Assembly: GCA_027625145.1 (NCBI GenBank) | Contig: JAQBXK010000013.1 | Coordinates: 1-48,840, forward strand | Reading direction: 5' to 3' | DNA from: Pseudomonadota bacterium | GTDB taxonomy: Bacteria; Pseudomonadota; Alphaproteobacteria; Puniceispirillales; Marisalimonadaceae | DNA length: 48,840 nt | Shown: positions 1 through 8,618 of the stretch, in pieces | Layout: each line of letters opens with the position of its first letter | How positions within the stretch are numbered: the first letter of the stretch is position 1 | Notes under the pieces: generated by a model | Seen by the model: only the letters and a program-made list of their open reading frames with translations | What the model was told of the DNA's origin: nothing | Databases searched by the model: none | Position numbers and translations under genes: made by a program

Positions 1-1117
1 TTCTTTTAAAATTAAAAATATGTAAAAATTTATATAAATTTAAATTTATATTTTTATATAATATTAAAAACCCAACTATAATAAAGCTAAATGGTAACAA
101 ATACATTATAGGTAGAAATGTTAAATTAAAGTGTGCTTTGTTTTTTATAATAATTATTAAACTTTGTATTAAAATTAATACACTTATGCTTATTATTTTT
201 CTATATATAGATGGCTTTCTTGATTGATAACCAGTTAAAGTACTAATCATAGCAATTATTGTGAATACTATAGGCAAAAGAGACATAGTATTCCTATTAT
301 GAGCTTCTGCTAGAAGTTTACCCTGATTTTTTATGTCTTTGTTTGCTTTTTTAATCAAATCAAAAAAGTTATATTCATTATATTCAATTACTCTAACGTC
401 ATTATTTGACTGAATTATATTCTTTTTAATTTCAATATTATATTTTTTAAAATCCATAATAGTAGAGTTATTATTTTCATTGGTTGAAATTCTTGTTCCT
501 TGATTCATGTAAAGGGTTAACTTGTTGCCTTTACTACTTATAAATCCATTTTTAGAAAAAAGTTCTATAATTTGTTTTGAGTCGGTCCGATCTTGAATAA
601 AAATTTCTTCATAAAAATTATTTTTATTAATTTCTCCAACATAAATTGTTTGCGTATCATTTAAATCTACAAAAATATTATTTTTAATTATAAGTTCTTG
701 AGAACTATTTCTAATTTCATTTTGTAAAGATTTAAAATTTTTATAAGATAAAGGTAGGATAAAATGTACGGTAATAAACAAAATAGCAGATGACATTAGA
801 CCAACATAAATAGCTGGTTTGCTAATTTTTAAAGTGTTTATTCCAGCTGCTTTCATAACTATAATTTCTTTATCGCTATCTAATCTTAAATAAGAAATCA
901 TACATCCTGCAAATGTTCCAAAAGGTAAAGAAATAACTAGCCAATTAGGAAAACTGTATGCTGATAAAATAAAAAAATCAGAAATATTAGCTCCTTTATC
1001 TATAATTAAGTTAATTGTCCTAAATGATTGGCTCAACCAAACCACACTTAAAAAAACTAGAGTACAAATGAAAACACTTGTTAAAGTTTGTTTAAAAATA
1101 TATTTTGATAAAATCAT
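1..1117 (-). CDS. lptF: LptF/LptG-family LPS export permease, 3' end beyond window
   Basis: Inner-membrane permease subunit of the LptBFG ABC transporter, which extracts lipopolysaccharide from the inner membrane for transport to the outer membrane. I translated the minus strand from the ATG at 1117. It stays open without a stop for 372 codons to base 1, so the C-terminus lies outside the window. The N-terminus begins MILSKYIFKQ, followed by hydrophobic segments. The stretch LPFGTFAGCMISY and the 'DSDKEIIVMKAAG' element are typical of the YjgP/YjgQ family. A soluble middle domain and C-terminal transmembrane segments (SLLPIVFTIIAMI) follow. It is divergent from pepA, a common alphaproteobacterial arrangement. 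LptG is a close paralogue; the partner gene is probably the next one outside the window. The LptF rather than LptG assignment rests mainly on position next to pepA. Confidence 0.88.
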   Translation of the reverse strand, partial: MILSKYIFKQTLTSVFICTLVFLSVVWLSQSFRTINLIIDKGANISDFFILSAYSFPNWLVISLPFGTFAGCMISYLRLDSDKEIIVMKAAGINTLKISKPAIYVGLMSSAILFITVHFILPLSYKNFKSLQNEIRNSSQELIIKNNIFVDLNDTQTIYVGEINKNNFYEEIFIQDRTDSKQIIELFSKNGFISSKGNKLTLYMNQGTRISTNENNNSTIMDFKKYNIEIKKNIIQSNNDVRVIEYNEYNFFDLIKKANKDIKNQGKLLAEAHNRNTMSLLPIVFTIIAMISTLTGYQSRKPSIYRKIISISVLILIQSLIIIIKNKAHFNLTFLPIMYLLPFSFIIVGFLILYKNINLNLYKFLHIFNFKR

Positions 1118-1214
1118 TAAGCATTAGCTCTCATTTATTGATAGTATAAATTATTTTTATTAGTATATCTTATTTAATTTATTGCAATACTAAGAATAAA
1201 CATAAGGAAATAAA

Positions 1215-2693
1215 ATGCAGGACGAAAAAAGATTTTTAAATATTGATTTTGAAGAACAAGATAACTCCATAAAGACAATTAAAGTTGATGAGGTTCATGT
1301 ACTATTTTATTCAGAAAAAAATGACTTATTATCTAAAAATTTAGCGATAAATAAAAATTTATTATCTTTTTTGAAAAATAATATAACAATTAATTCTTCT
1401 AATTTTTTAATTATAAGATCTGAAAAAGGTACTTTTTTATTAGTAAAAAGAAAATTACAAAAAGATATAAAAGCTACTGATAATTATTTAGAAGAATTAG
1501 GAGGTAATATTTATAATTCTTGTAAAAATATAGGGTTCTCTAATATTAGAATTTATGAAAATGAACCTTATATCAATAATAAAATTGCTTTGGGAATTTT
1601 ACTTAGTTCATACAAGTTTTCTAATTATAAAAAAATAAAATCAAAAAAGAATGAATCGCTACATAAAGTAACATTTGTTTGTATTGGCTCTAAAGAAATT
1701 ACTAAAAAATATCAAGAAGTTATAAGTATCGCAAAAGGTGTTTATACTGCTAGAGATTTGGTTTGGGAACCAGCAAACATACTTTTCCCAGAGAGTTTTG
1801 CCAAACGCTGCTCACAATTAAAAAAAATTGGAGTTAAAGTTACAGTATTTGATGAAGCTAAATTAAAAAAAATTGGTATGGATGCTCTTTTAGCTGTTGG
1901 AAGAGGTTCTAGAAAACCAAGTAAAGTTGTAATTATGGAATGGTTGGGTGGAAAGTCTAATGTTGCTCCACTATCATTTATTGGAAAAGGCGTTTGTTTT
2001 GACTCAGGTGGTTTGTCTCTAAAGCCTCCAAAATTAATGGAAGATATGAAGTGGGATATGGGGGGCGCTGCAACAGTCACTGGTTTGATGGAGACTGTTG
2101 CTTCTTCAAAGCTAAAAATGAATATTGTTGGCGTCATTGGGCTAGTCGAAAATATGCCAGATGGAGATGCTCAAAGACCAGGAGATGTAGTTAAATCAAT
2201 ATCTGGTCAAACAATAGAGGTGTTAAATACTGATGCAGAAGGAAGACTAGTTTTAGCTGATTTATTATCTTGGACAGAAACAAATATTAAACCTGAGTTT
2301 ATGATAAATTTAGCTACCTTAACAGGTGCTATTATTGTTTCTTTGGGAAGTGTAAGAGCAGGTTTGTTTTCAAATAACAAGACAATTTCTGAATGTATTT
2401 TTAAAGCCGGTGAAAAAAGTGGAGAAAAAGTTTGGGAAATGCCACTTGATGATGAATATGATCAATTAATTAAAACTGAAATAGCAGACATGAAAAATAT
2501 AGGTGGTCTTGGAGCAGGTTCAATAACCGCTGCTTGTTTTTTGAAAAGACATGTTGAAAGTACACCCTGGGCACATCTAGATATAGCCGGAGTTACATGG
2601 AAGAATAAATCTAGTCCAACTATACCAAGTGGTGGGGTAGGATGGGGAGTTAAAATGCTTTTTCAATTGATTAAGGACTATAAAAAAGTATAA
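1215..2693 (+). CDS. pepA: Leucyl aminopeptidase (M17)
   Basis: Cytosolic M17 metallo-aminopeptidase that removes N-terminal residues from peptides; some homologues also bind DNA. The 492 residues match the family length. The C-terminal catalytic domain carries the two-metal signature NTDAEGRL, with D340 and E342 as ligands and R344 beside them. Upstream are K258, D263 and K270 in the GKGVCFDSGGLSLK stretch, and D281. The N-terminal domain is lysine/asparagine-rich and poorly conserved. An AAGGA ribosome-binding site lies about seven bases before the ATG. It is divergent from lptF and its stop codon overlaps the ATG of a 47-codon ORF. In many proteobacteria the next gene is holC, which is not recognisable here. 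Confidence 0.95.
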   Translation: MQDEKRFLNIDFEEQDNSIKTIKVDEVHVLFYSEKNDLLSKNLAINKNLLSFLKNNITINSSNFLIIRSEKGTFLLVKRKLQKDIKATDNYLEELGGNIYNSCKNIGFSNIRIYENEPYINNKIALGILLSSYKFSNYKKIKSKKNESLHKVTFVCIGSKEITKKYQEVISIAKGVYTARDLVWEPANILFPESFAKRCSQLKKIGVKVTVFDEAKLKKIGMDALLAVGRGSRKPSKVVIMEWLGGKSNVAPLSFIGKGVCFDSGGLSLKPPKLMEDMKWDMGGAATVTGLMETVASSKLKMNIVGVIGLVENMPDGDAQRPGDVVKSISGQTIEVLNTDAEGRLVLADLLSWTETNIKPEFMINLATLTGAIIVSLGSVRAGLFSNNKTISECIFKAGEKSGEKVWEMPLDDEYDQLIKTEIADMKNIGGLGAGSITAACFLKRHVESTPWAHLDIAGVTWKNKSSPTIPSGGVGWGVKMLFQLIKDYKKV

Positions 2694-2836
2694 TGTTTAA
2701 AATATTTAAAATATTTTTTGTTGATTTAGAAGATAAAATTTCTCCTTTTATATATCTTAATGTAGCAAGGAATTCCTTTTGGTATGTTTTTGAAGATAGA
2801 TGGTATGCAACGGTATTAATTAGGTCTTTGCCTTAG
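2693..2836 (+). CDS. Small ORF of 47 codons coupled to pepA; function unknown
   Basis: An ATG overlaps the pepA stop codon (TAATG) and opens a 47-codon frame ending at TAG. The product is hydrophobic and aromatic near its start (MFKIFKIFFV) and contains W, Y and F residues in its second half. I do not recognise the family. HolC, the DNA polymerase III chi subunit, often occupies this position in other bacteria, but the sequence does not resemble the usual HolC N-terminus and is far too short. Translational coupling to pepA supports a real gene. The AT-rich composition and small size leave chance or a decayed remnant quite possible. Confidence 0.35.
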   Translation: MFKIFKIFFVDLEDKISPFIYLNVARNSFWYVFEDRWYATVLIRSLP

Positions 2837-2944
2837 TTCATTTTTATAATAGTTTTATTTAGATATTTTAGTCATATAATCCTTGATTATCTATATTAAA
2901 AAATATATCAAGCTGTATAATTAATTATTGATTTGGAGTATAGA

Positions 2945-3367
2945 ATGGCAATCGAAAATACATTATCTATTATTAAGCCAGATGCTACTAGAAGAGACTT
3001 GACAGGTCTAGTAAATGCTAAGTTTGAAAAAGCTGGTTTAAAAATAATAGCTCAAAAAAGATTGCATTTATCCAAGGCAGTCGCCCAAAAGTTTTATGAA
3101 GTTCACAAAGATAGACCTTTTTATAATGATCTAGTTGAGTTTATGATATCTGGACCAATTATAGTTCAAGTTTTAAGAGGTGAGGGCGCTGTTATTTTGA
3201 ATAGAACGGTTATGGGAGCGACTAACCCTTCAGAAGCTGATGAAGGCACTATAAGAAAAGAATTTGCAGAAAGTATTGAAGCTAATTCTGTTCATGGATC
3301 TGATAGTTCAGAAAATGCTATTAATGAAATTAATTTTTTCTTTGCTGAAATAGAGTTGCTTATTTAG
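2945..3367 (+). CDS. ndk: Nucleoside diphosphate kinase
   Basis: Transfers the gamma-phosphate from ATP to nucleoside diphosphates through a phosphohistidine intermediate, balancing NTP and dNTP pools. From the ATG at 2945 the protein is 140 residues, the standard bacterial length. The active-site histidine is H117 in NSVHGSDS, exactly at the canonical position. The N-terminal [11 protein letters not shown] motif is also canonical. A longer frame from TTG at 2933 is possible. However, the bases there (TTGGAG) form the ribosome-binding site six nucleotides before the ATG, so I prefer the shorter start. Confidence 0.97.
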   Translation: MAIENTLSIIKPDATRRDLTGLVNAKFEKAGLKIIAQKRLHLSKAVAQKFYEVHKDRPFYNDLVEFMISGPIIVQVLRGEGAVILNRTVMGATNPSEADEGTIRKEFAESIEANSVHGSDSSENAINEINFFFAEIELLI

Positions 3368-3378
3368 GTTTTTAAATT

Positions 3379-3507
3379 TTATACTAAAAAAATTGCCATC
3401 AGAACAACAATTAAAATAATAATTACAGCGGTATAAGTGGTAAACTTTAAAAACCCGTCATAAAATTCTTTATGTTGAAGTGTTTCTTTATCTATTTTTT
3501 TATCCAT
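3379..3507 (-). CDS. aa3-type cytochrome c oxidase subunit IV-like peptide (COX4_pro_2)
   Basis: A 42-residue protein read on the minus strand from ATG 3507, preceded by a GGAG ribosome-binding site about eight bases upstream. It has a short polar N-terminus (MDKKIDKETLQHKEFYDGF) and then one hydrophobic helix of about 20 residues. This layout and the 'H..FY.GFLKF..Y' pattern fit the small bacterial aa3 oxidase subunit IV family, which packs against the terminal oxidase in the inner membrane of alphaproteobacteria. The 3' end lies only 12 bases from the convergent ndk stop. The oxidase core genes are not in the window. The family call is by recognition of pattern, not by search. Confidence 0.72.
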   Translation of the reverse strand: MDKKIDKETLQHKEFYDGFLKFTTYTAVIIILIVVLMAIFLV

Positions 3508-3534
3508 TATTAATCTCCTTATATTTTGATTTGT

Positions 3535-4191
3535 TTATACATTTATTGACATAAGAGTATCAATGTTTTTTTCATTATTTTTTGATTTGTCTAAATCAAT
3601 GTCATTGATCTTATTATTATTTAAGTTTTTTACAAATTCTGAAATAGTTTTAGGATATAAAATATGTTCGATTTGTGACACTCTTTCTTTTAACTTTGTT
3701 TCATTATCTTTTTTAAAAACTCGAACTACCCCTTGCGATAAAATAGGCCCCTTATCAATTTGCTCTGTAACTATATGAACAGTTGCACCATGCACGCTCA
3801 TTCCTGATTCTAAAGCTCTTTTATGTGTATTTAATCCAGGAAATAAAGGAAGTAAGGAAGGATGAATATTAAGAATTTTGTTATCCCAGTATTTAATAAA
3901 CTCTTTACTGAGTATTTCCATAAAACCAGCTAAACATATAATGTCTACTTTATTTTTTACTAAAATAGACAATAATTTTTTTTCAAAAGAGTTTTTAGAA
4001 ATCATTTCTTTTCTATTAATTATTAAAGTCTTTACACCTAATTCTTTTGCAGTATGAATACCCATACAATCTTTATTTGCAATTACAATTTTAATTTTAG
4101 CTTTTAAATCATTATTTTTTGAAGATTGGATTATAGCTTCCATATTTTTGCCATAACCAGAAATAAGTATTGCTATATTTGGATTAATCAT
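3535..4191 (-). CDS. purN: Phosphoribosylglycinamide formyltransferase
   Basis: Third step of purine biosynthesis: transfers a formyl group from 10-formyltetrahydrofolate to GAR. The 218-residue protein holds the catalytic trio N108, H110 (in LNIHPSLLP) and D146 (in EQIDKGPILSQG). The N-terminal phosphate-binding loop reads SGYGKNMEA, where most relatives have SGRGSN. The last 25 or so residues are a lysine/asparagine-rich tail beyond the usual end of the enzyme. It lies 17 bases after purM on the same strand, so the two are very likely co-transcribed as purM-purN. Confidence 0.96.
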   Translation of the reverse strand: MINPNIAILISGYGKNMEAIIQSSKNNDLKAKIKIVIANKDCMGIHTAKELGVKTLIINRKEMISKNSFEKKLLSILVKNKVDIICLAGFMEILSKEFIKYWDNKILNIHPSLLPLFPGLNTHKRALESGMSVHGATVHIVTEQIDKGPILSQGVVRVFKKDNETKLKERVSQIEHILYPKTISEFVKNLNNNKINDIDLDKSKNNEKNIDTLMSINV

Positions 4192-4208
4192 TTTATATAA
4201 TATATATT

Positions 4209-5303
4209 TTATATGTTCCAGCCATCAAACAAGACATTCTTAATTCCTGTCTTATCTATCATATCTCCTATTATAAATGAATCATAACCATTGTCATTTA
4301 TATCATAAATTATTTCATCTGCGTCATGCTTATCAACAAATATTAATAACCCTATTCCGCAGTTGAAGGTTCTGGCTAATTCAAAAAAAGAGATATTTGC
4401 TTGTTCTTTGAGCCAACTAAAAACAGGTGGTAATAAAAAATTATTCATATCAAATTGTAATGTTAGATTTTGATTGAATGCTCTTTGAGGGTTTTCAATT
4501 AATCCTCCTCCAGTAATGTGGCTTATGGATTTAACTTTAAAGTTTTTGTTGGCTGCTATGAAAGCATTAGTATATAATAACGTTGGCTCCATTAATATAT
4601 CTGCATAACTTTTATCTTTATCAAAAACAGCTTTATCAAAAATATTAATAGAGTTTGACTCTAATATTTTTCTTACAAGAGAATAACCATTAGAATGAAT
4701 GCCACTACTAGATACAGCTATTACTTTATCACCTTTTTTTACATTGCTTTTATCAAGCAATTTATTTCTTTCCACTGCACCAACACAAAAACCAGCTAAA
4801 TCAAAGCTTCCAAATGGATAATGTCCAGGCATTTCAGCAGTCTCACCGCCTATAAGAGCACATCCAGATTTTTTGCAACCTTCTGCTATTCCTTTTATGA
4901 CTTGAATAGCTATTTCATTATCTAATTTACCTGTTGCAAAATAATCCATAAAAAACAAAGGAACTGCTCCTTGAGCTAAAACATCATTAGCACACATAGC
5001 AACTAGATCAATACCTATGTTAAAATAATATTTAGTTTCAATTGCTAACTGTAATTTTGTTCCAACTCCATCAGTGCTCGAAACAAGAATAGGATCTTTA
5101 AACCCAGCATTCTTCAAATCAAACAACCCTCCAAATCCACCTATTTCACCTGTAGAGCCTTTTATTGCTGTTGATTTGGCTATTGGAGATATTTTTGAAA
5201 CTAAATCATCCCCTTTACTAATATCAACTCCAGCATCACTATAAGTAATTGTTGGTCTTTTATTTGGGGTATTTTTATTTGATTTAGTCTCTTTTATTGT
5301 CAT
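4209..5303 (-). CDS. purM: Phosphoribosylformylglycinamidine cyclo-ligase (AIR synthetase)
   Basis: Fifth step of purine biosynthesis, ATP-dependent ring closure of FGAM to AIR. The 364-residue protein carries the typical YSDAGVDI start of the PurM fold at about residue 21, the SSTDGVGTKLQLA substrate loop, the GGETAEMPGHY motif and GGGLIENPQR near the C-terminus. About 20 additional polar residues precede the conserved core, and I see no better internal start. No good Shine-Dalgarno sequence precedes the ATG. Instead a 13-base palindromic element overlaps the start region (see the repeat feature). It leads a purM-purN operon and is divergent from the DUF2066 gene. Confidence 0.96.
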   Translation of the reverse strand: MTIKETKSNKNTPNKRPTITYSDAGVDISKGDDLVSKISPIAKSTAIKGSTGEIGGFGGLFDLKNAGFKDPILVSSTDGVGTKLQLAIETKYYFNIGIDLVAMCANDVLAQGAVPLFFMDYFATGKLDNEIAIQVIKGIAEGCKKSGCALIGGETAEMPGHYPFGSFDLAGFCVGAVERNKLLDKSNVKKGDKVIAVSSSGIHSNGYSLVRKILESNSINIFDKAVFDKDKSYADILMEPTLLYTNAFIAANKNFKVKSISHITGGGLIENPQRAFNQNLTLQFDMNNFLLPPVFSWLKEQANISFFELARTFNCGIGLLIFVDKHDADEIIYDINDNGYDSFIIGDMIDKTGIKNVLFDGWNI

Positions 5304-5421
5304 TGAAAATCAATCTATAATAAAGAATGTCATTAGAAAAATAAATTTAAGCTTAAAAATCACTTATAATGTTATGCAAAATAATGTATTTGATATATCG
5401 ATGTTACAATTGATTTTCAAT
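5302..5421. promoter_or_regulatory. Two copies of a palindromic 13-mer bracketing the purM/DUF2066 divergent promoter region
   Basis: ATTGAAAATCAAT at 5302-5314 and ATTGATTTTCAAT at 5409-5421 are perfect reverse complements, and each is itself a palindrome of the form ATTGA-N3-TCAAT. The first abuts the purM start codon. The second lies 23-36 bases upstream of the DUF2066 start. The layout suggests a pair of operator half-units or full sites for one regulator acting on both genes. The regulator is unknown, and the motif resembles but does not equal an FNR box (TTGAT-N4-ATCAA). Confidence 0.4.
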
Positions 5422-5444
5422 TAAAAAATTAGGTTTCGTTAAAA

Positions 5445-6806
5445 ATGATTGTAAAATGTTTTAAAATAATAATTATTTTTATTTTTGAAATAATTTTAAT
5501 TGATACAAATGCTATTGCTTCAATCGTTGATGATTGTAGTAATTCATCATTTTATATTCAAAACATTAAGGTTGATATTACAAAAAAAAACCTATTGGAA
5601 GCAAGAAGTGCAGCTGAAGAACAATCCAAGAAAATAGCCTTGTCTAGGTTGTTATCAAGATTAACTTTAAATAATTCTATTATAACACCGGAAAACTATA
5701 AAGAATTGAATATAGTAGAGTATTTAAAAATTAATAGTGAAGCTAATAGTAATAAAAGATATAAAGCAGATTTTGATATATGTTTTAATAGAGAAGCAGT
5801 TATTAAGTTTTTTTTAAAAAACAAGTTACAATACGCTGAAACCTATAGAAAACCCATTTCAGTTCTACCTATTTATAGAGGTCCTAGAGGTTTTATTCTC
5901 TGGGACCCAAATGATTTATGGTACTCAGTCTGGAATAAGAAGCTAAAAAAGTTAGATGGTTTAGTTAAATTAAAATTAGCAAAGGGAAGTTTATATTTAA
6001 AAAGAAACATGACGACAAAAGTGATTTTAAATTCTGATGAGAATATAATTAAAAAGTTAGCAGAAAATGAAAATACAGATTCAGTGTTATTAGTTGTTGC
6101 AGAGCCAATAATGTTAAATGATGGAAAAACATATTTAAGTACTTATGCTAAATTATTTGATAATACTGGAAAATTAAAAAATGTGCTTCCAGGCAATAAA
6201 ACTCCTCTAAAAACTAAAATATCAATTTACAATATTGAAGAAAGAATGTTTCAGGATGAAGTTGATAATATATTAAACTCAATAGAATTAAATTGGAAGA
6301 TAGATAACGTAATTGATCCAAATATTTCAAATAGAGTTGATCTTTGGATACCTATTCCTATAAGTGCCTCCAGCATTTTAACTGAGCCACTAATTTTAAG
6401 TAACAAAAGTATAACAGTTAAATCAATAGTTGGATTTAATAAATCAGGAATTATTAAAATAAATGATGAGTTAATTTCATATAACAATAAAGCAATAAGA
6501 ACAGTAGATAAAGATCTATCTAATAGTTTTGAAGATATAAGTAGAGGTTTGTTTGATACTCAAATAAAACAATATAGAAAAGGTGATACTGTTGTCCAAA
6601 AAAATATAGATATCTGGCCTTTATCAATCAAAACTATAAGGAGTTTACCATTTGTACAAGAGGTTAAAGTTATATCTATTGCGAGTTCAGGTGGAAGAAT
6701 TGTAGTTGATTTTTTAGGTAGTAAAAAATCTTTTTTTCAAGCTATCTTTGAAAAAGGTTTAGTCTTTAAAAATGTTAATAACAAGCAATATATACTTAAA
6801 AATTGA
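5445..6806 (+). CDS. DUF2066 domain protein, exported
   Basis: A 453-residue protein with a hydrophobic N-terminal signal or anchor segment (residues 5-22), so it is probably periplasmic or membrane-attached. The following region with the pattern 'ARSAAEEQSKKIALSRLLSRL' matches the start of the DUF2066 family, whose biochemical function is not known to me. Beyond about residue 130 it has mixed beta-rich sequence without a motif I can name. It is followed after 30 bases by the AI-2E-type membrane protein and then hdaA, which makes a plausible three-gene operon. I recall this grouping downstream of divergent purM-purN from other alphaproteobacteria. Confidence 0.75.
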   Translation: MIVKCFKIIIIFIFEIILIDTNAIASIVDDCSNSSFYIQNIKVDITKKNLLEARSAAEEQSKKIALSRLLSRLTLNNSIITPENYKELNIVEYLKINSEANSNKRYKADFDICFNREAVIKFFLKNKLQYAETYRKPISVLPIYRGPRGFILWDPNDLWYSVWNKKLKKLDGLVKLKLAKGSLYLKRNMTTKVILNSDENIIKKLAENENTDSVLLVVAEPIMLNDGKTYLSTYAKLFDNTGKLKNVLPGNKTPLKTKISIYNIEERMFQDEVDNILNSIELNWKIDNVIDPNISNRVDLWIPIPISASSILTEPLILSNKSITVKSIVGFNKSGIIKINDELISYNNKAIRTVDKDLSNSFEDISRGLFDTQIKQYRKGDTVVQKNIDIWPLSIKTIRSLPFVQEVKVISIASSGGRIVVDFLGSKKSFFQAIFEKGLVFKNVNNKQYILKN

Positions 6807-6836
6807 ATTTAATATAAGGTAATAATTAATTATAAG

Positions 6837-7874
6837 ATGTCTAATTTGATGAAAACAACAAAACCAAAAATTTATAATATTTATATAATATTATTTATAT
6901 TATTTATATTAACTATGTATCTATTTGAAATAATTATTCCTTTTGTTTTAGCTTTCATGATTGCTTATATTGTTAATCCTTTAAAAACAAGGGTCGAAAA
7001 ATATATAAACAAAACCTTAGCTAGTTTTTTATCTATATTATTTTTTATCCTGTGTATCTTAGCTATTTTTATTTTAGTATCTCCAATCATTCTAAAACAA
7101 TTGCAAAATTTAGTGTTAATGACACCTTTATACTTAGAAAAAATTGAAAATTTAATTAATAAATTAGATGATACATACTTACTCAAAGAAAATATTGAAA
7201 ATGGATACTATTTTAATTTTATAAAACCTTTTTTTACAAATTTAATTAGTGCTGGCAACAATATTATTAATCATAGCATTTTGTTTTTTAATGGGTTTTT
7301 TAATATAATTCTAGTGTTTGTTATTAGTTTTTATATGCTTTTAGAAATTCATATTTTAAAATCATTTATATTTAAAATTGCAAAAAAAGCAGATTTTCAA
7401 CATTTTGCTATTATTATAGAACAAATAGATTCTATTTTATCTAAATTTATTCGAGGGCAAGGTTTAATCTGTCTAATTTTATCTATATTTTACAGTATTA
7501 CATTATATTTAGTCGATATTAATTTTGGTATTTTGTTAGGTTTTTTTGCTGGTATAATTTCTTTTATTCCATATGTTGGAGCTATTTTGGGAGGAGGGTT
7601 TACATTAATATTAGGAGTAACTCAATTTGGTTTTAATTCTGAATTAATCTTTTTGCTCTTAATTTTTATGTCTGGCCAATTGTTGGAAAGTTATTATTTA
7701 ACGCCTAAATTTGTTGGAAATGCAATTAAATTAAATCCTATTTGGATTATATTTGCCTTGTTATCTGGAGCTCATTTGGCTGGTCTGATAGGAGTTTTAA
7801 TAGCTCTTCCAGTTGCTGCTATAATTGGAGTATTAGTAAGATATTATTATAATCTATTATTTGAAAACAATTGA
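6837..7874 (+). CDS. AI-2E/PerM-family membrane transporter
   Basis: A 345-residue polytopic inner-membrane protein with about seven to eight hydrophobic segments. The family signatures are visible: a long periplasmic or cytoplasmic loop after the first pair of helices, then 'FIRGQGLICLILSIFYSI', 'GILLGFFAGIISFIPYVGAILG', 'GQLLESYYLTPKFVGNAIKLNPIWIIFALLSGA' and the terminal 'GLIGVLIALPVAA'. The family includes the E. coli autoinducer-2 exporter TqsA, but most members have no proven substrate, so export of AI-2 should not be assumed. An AAGG lies 17 bases before the ATG, which is rather far. An internal ATG at 6849 is an alternative start. The stop is 3 bases before hdaA. Confidence 0.86.
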   Translation: MSNLMKTTKPKIYNIYIILFILFILTMYLFEIIIPFVLAFMIAYIVNPLKTRVEKYINKTLASFLSILFFILCILAIFILVSPIILKQLQNLVLMTPLYLEKIENLINKLDDTYLLKENIENGYYFNFIKPFFTNLISAGNNIINHSILFFNGFFNIILVFVISFYMLLEIHILKSFIFKIAKKADFQHFAIIIEQIDSILSKFIRGQGLICLILSIFYSITLYLVDINFGILLGFFAGIISFIPYVGAILGGGFTLILGVTQFGFNSELIFLLLIFMSGQLLESYYLTPKFVGNAIKLNPIWIIFALLSGAHLAGLIGVLIALPVAAIIGVLVRYYYNLLFENN

Positions 7875-7877
7875 TTT

Positions 7878-8618
7878 ATGAAAAATGAAAATAAAAGAAT
7901 AGATAACAAAATCTTTAATGCTCAATTAGCTCTTCCATTAAAATTTAAAACTATCAACAATAGTGATAATTTTATAATTTCTGATTGTAATAAGGATGCA
8001 GTTGAATTAATTGATAATTTTGATTTTTGGGAAAATTATAAAAATAAAAATTCTATACCAGCTATTATTATATATGGCCCTAAAGGTTGCGGCAAAACTC
8101 ACATAAGCTCTATTTATCAAGAAAAAGTAGATTGTATAACTTTATCGTCAATAACTTCTAAAGAAATTAGATTAGCAGAAAAAGGTAATAATTTTATTGT
8201 TGATAATTTTCTTCCAAGCAAAGATTTTTCATCAGAAATGGTAATGCATTTCTTAAATGAAGTTAAATACAATTCTGGGTCAGTTTTATTTCTTTCAAGG
8301 CTATCTGCCTTTAACACAGATTGGGGGTTAGATGATTTGAATTCTAGAATGAGAAGTCTGATGTCTTGCGAAATAAAATTACCTGATGAAATCCTTTTAT
8401 ATACTATTTGTGTTAAATATTCTGAAGAGAAAAAACTAATATTAAATGATAAGCAATGTCTTTATATTATAGAGAGAATAGAAAGAAATTTTGAAACTGT
8501 TATTTCCGTAATTGATAATTTAGATAGAGTTTTATTAGAAACTAAGAAAAAAATAACTTTTGAAACAATTCAAAATATAATTAATTTGATGATTAGAAAC
8601 AAAAATAATCAAATTTGA
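7878..8618 (+). CDS. hdaA: DnaA-related regulator of replication initiation HdaA
   Basis: AAA+ protein related to DnaA that, with the sliding clamp, promotes hydrolysis of DnaA-ATP and prevents re-initiation. The 246 residues include a Walker A motif GPKGCGKT at 67-74 and a Walker B-like FIVDNF stretch. Near the N-terminus QLALPL (16-21) fits the clamp-binding motif of Hda proteins. The C-terminal part has sensor-like helices but lacks the DnaA DNA-binding domain IV, which separates it from DnaA. It appears to be the last gene of the DUF2066 operon, and its 3' end overlaps the convergent rnd gene by 10 bases. Confidence 0.88.
   Translation: MKNENKRIDNKIFNAQLALPLKFKTINNSDNFIISDCNKDAVELIDNFDFWENYKNKNSIPAIIIYGPKGCGKTHISSIYQEKVDCITLSSITSKEIRLAEKGNNFIVDNFLPSKDFSSEMVMHFLNEVKYNSGSVLFLSRLSAFNTDWGLDDLNSRMRSLMSCEIKLPDEILLYTICVKYSEEKKLILNDKQCLYIIERIERNFETVISVIDNLDRVLLETKKKITFETIQNIINLMIRNKNNQI

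Noticed and set aside
1-1117. Possible frameshift in the lptF region
   Set aside because: Codon-by-codon translation of the minus strand from 1117 to base 1 shows one uninterrupted frame with LptF features.
1742-2137. 131-codon antisense ORF within pepA
   Set aside because: It lies wholly inside a well-supported gene on the other strand, has no ribosome-binding site and shows no recognisable domain. It is a shadow of the conserved pepA frame.
2693-2836. Assignment of the 47-codon ORF as HolC
   Set aside because: Position fits but length and sequence do not; left as unknown.
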